NCBI RefSeq assembly: GCF_910591885.1
Contig: NC_063272.1
Span: 12,846,364-12,910,363, forward strand
Direction: 5' to 3'
DNA: 64,000 bases
DNA from: Bombus terrestris
Taxonomy: Eukaryota; Arthropoda; Insecta; Hymenoptera; Apidae
Part shown: positions 63,276-64,000 of the stretch, in pieces
How the letters are laid out: each line of letters opens with the position of its first letter
How positions within the stretch are numbered: the first letter of the stretch is position 1
Notes under the pieces: generated by a model
What the model saw: only the letters and a program-made list of their open reading frames with translations
Databases searched by the model: none
What the model was told of the DNA's origin: nothing
Program-made: the position numbers and the translations under genes

Positions 63276-64000
63276 TTGGTCATCTACGTGGCATGAATGG
63301 TCATTCAAGATAATCTCATTCTTCGTATCTTGAAAGTATCGTATTAAAGAAAAATCAAGAAATTTAGACGGTACTTTTACATTTTACTACCATTGTAAAC
63401 TCGAAAATCGCCCTTTTTACCGTTTTCCTTCCCTTGTACCCGACTGCACGTAAGAAAAAAAATTGCATTTTGCTTTACAGTTTCTTATCTAATATATAAT
63501 ATATATATCTCTTTAATTTATAATAACTTTTGAAAATAATGTATCGAATTGTAATGGTACATCATACGATTGAACATCACTTTCTTCTTACATTTTCTTC
63601 CGTATTTTGCATAAAAAAACGAATTAAAAAATACATTTTTGCAGTTTTAGGGAGAATAAATTAAACGAGCTCGAGTCTTTATCATTTGAAAGAAAATCGT
63701 ATCTCTACGAAACAGAGAGCAAGAGTATCTTCTTCTGTATCTTCTTCTATATCTTCTTCTGTAATCTTCTTTATTAAGAAAAAGTCTTTCATCTCGTAAC
63801 AGAATTTTTCAAACTTTCCACTTTTGATGACATAATGTGTGTATGGATGATTAATCTCTGGATGCGACTGTCCCGTGTATCTAATTTTCTAAACTAAGTT
63901 GACGTATATGAACGCGTGTAAACTATTGTATGAAGGGAACGAACACGCGAATGCGTTTCCTCGTTCGGTTCCGGCATTGAAAAATCCTATACACGCCGCT
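63276..64000. other. Non-coding tail of the window
   Basis: No exon supported. It includes a 12-base tandem repeat at 63725-63772 and a slightly GC-richer end after 63850, which could be the start of another island outside the window. Confidence 0.45.
63725..63772 (+). repeat. 12-bp tandem repeat, four copies
   Basis: The unit GTATCTTCTTCT occurs four times in a row with small changes (ATATCTTCTTCT, GTAATCTTCTTT). A simple minisatellite. Confidence 0.8.

Overview
This 64 kb window looks like nuclear DNA of an insect, most likely a hymenopteran and probably a bee. It is AT-rich with scattered GC-rich islands, has GT-AG introns of tens to thousands of bases, carries short TA- or TTAA-flanked inverted-repeat transposons, and encodes animal proteins (an inhibitory Smad, an SV2/SVOP-type transporter, a FAST-kinase-like mitochondrial protein and an AP-1 sigma adaptin). 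The species assignment is inference. No bacterial, viral, CRISPR, rRNA or convincing tRNA feature was found.

Layout. 1-20737: no coding exon could be supported. It holds AT-rich DNA, GC-rich islands (about 8.5-8.9, 11.2-11.4, 12.1-12.5, 14.7-15.1 and 18.4-19.1 kb), a degenerate array of GGCGCC-containing repeats (10.05-10.49 kb) and a hairpin MITE (10.63-10.97 kb). It may be 5' intron or regulatory DNA of the Smad gene that follows. 20738-21399 (+): the last two exons of an inhibitory Smad (Dad / Smad6-7 type), encoding the MH2 domain; its 5' exons were not found. 21400-33022: 3' UTR and intergenic DNA, with a 555 bp MITE at 27.7-28.2 kb. 33023-44431 (-): a complete ten-exon SV2/SVOP-like major facilitator transporter of 536 aa. 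A 948 bp TIR element carrying an exon-like open frame sits in one intron, and a TTAA-bounded element in the first intron. 45.0-47.8 kb: upstream DNA. 47813-50164 (+): a complete nine-exon FASTKD-type mitochondrial protein of 536 aa with a C-terminal RAP domain. 50866-57831 (+): the AP-1 clathrin adaptor sigma subunit, 157 aa, with a start-codon-only first exon and two apparent alternative last exons. 57832-64000: AT-rich DNA with an old MITE copy, microsatellites and an unassigned pair of exon-like segments at 63.03-63.28 kb.

The four genes do not form a pathway: they act in BMP signalling feedback, membrane transport, mitochondrial RNA metabolism and trans-Golgi/endosome sorting. FASTKD and AP-1 sigma are head-to-tail with about 0.7 kb between coding ends. 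All exon models were built by hand from splice sites, reading-frame phase and remembered family sequence; no alignment or transcript data were used.
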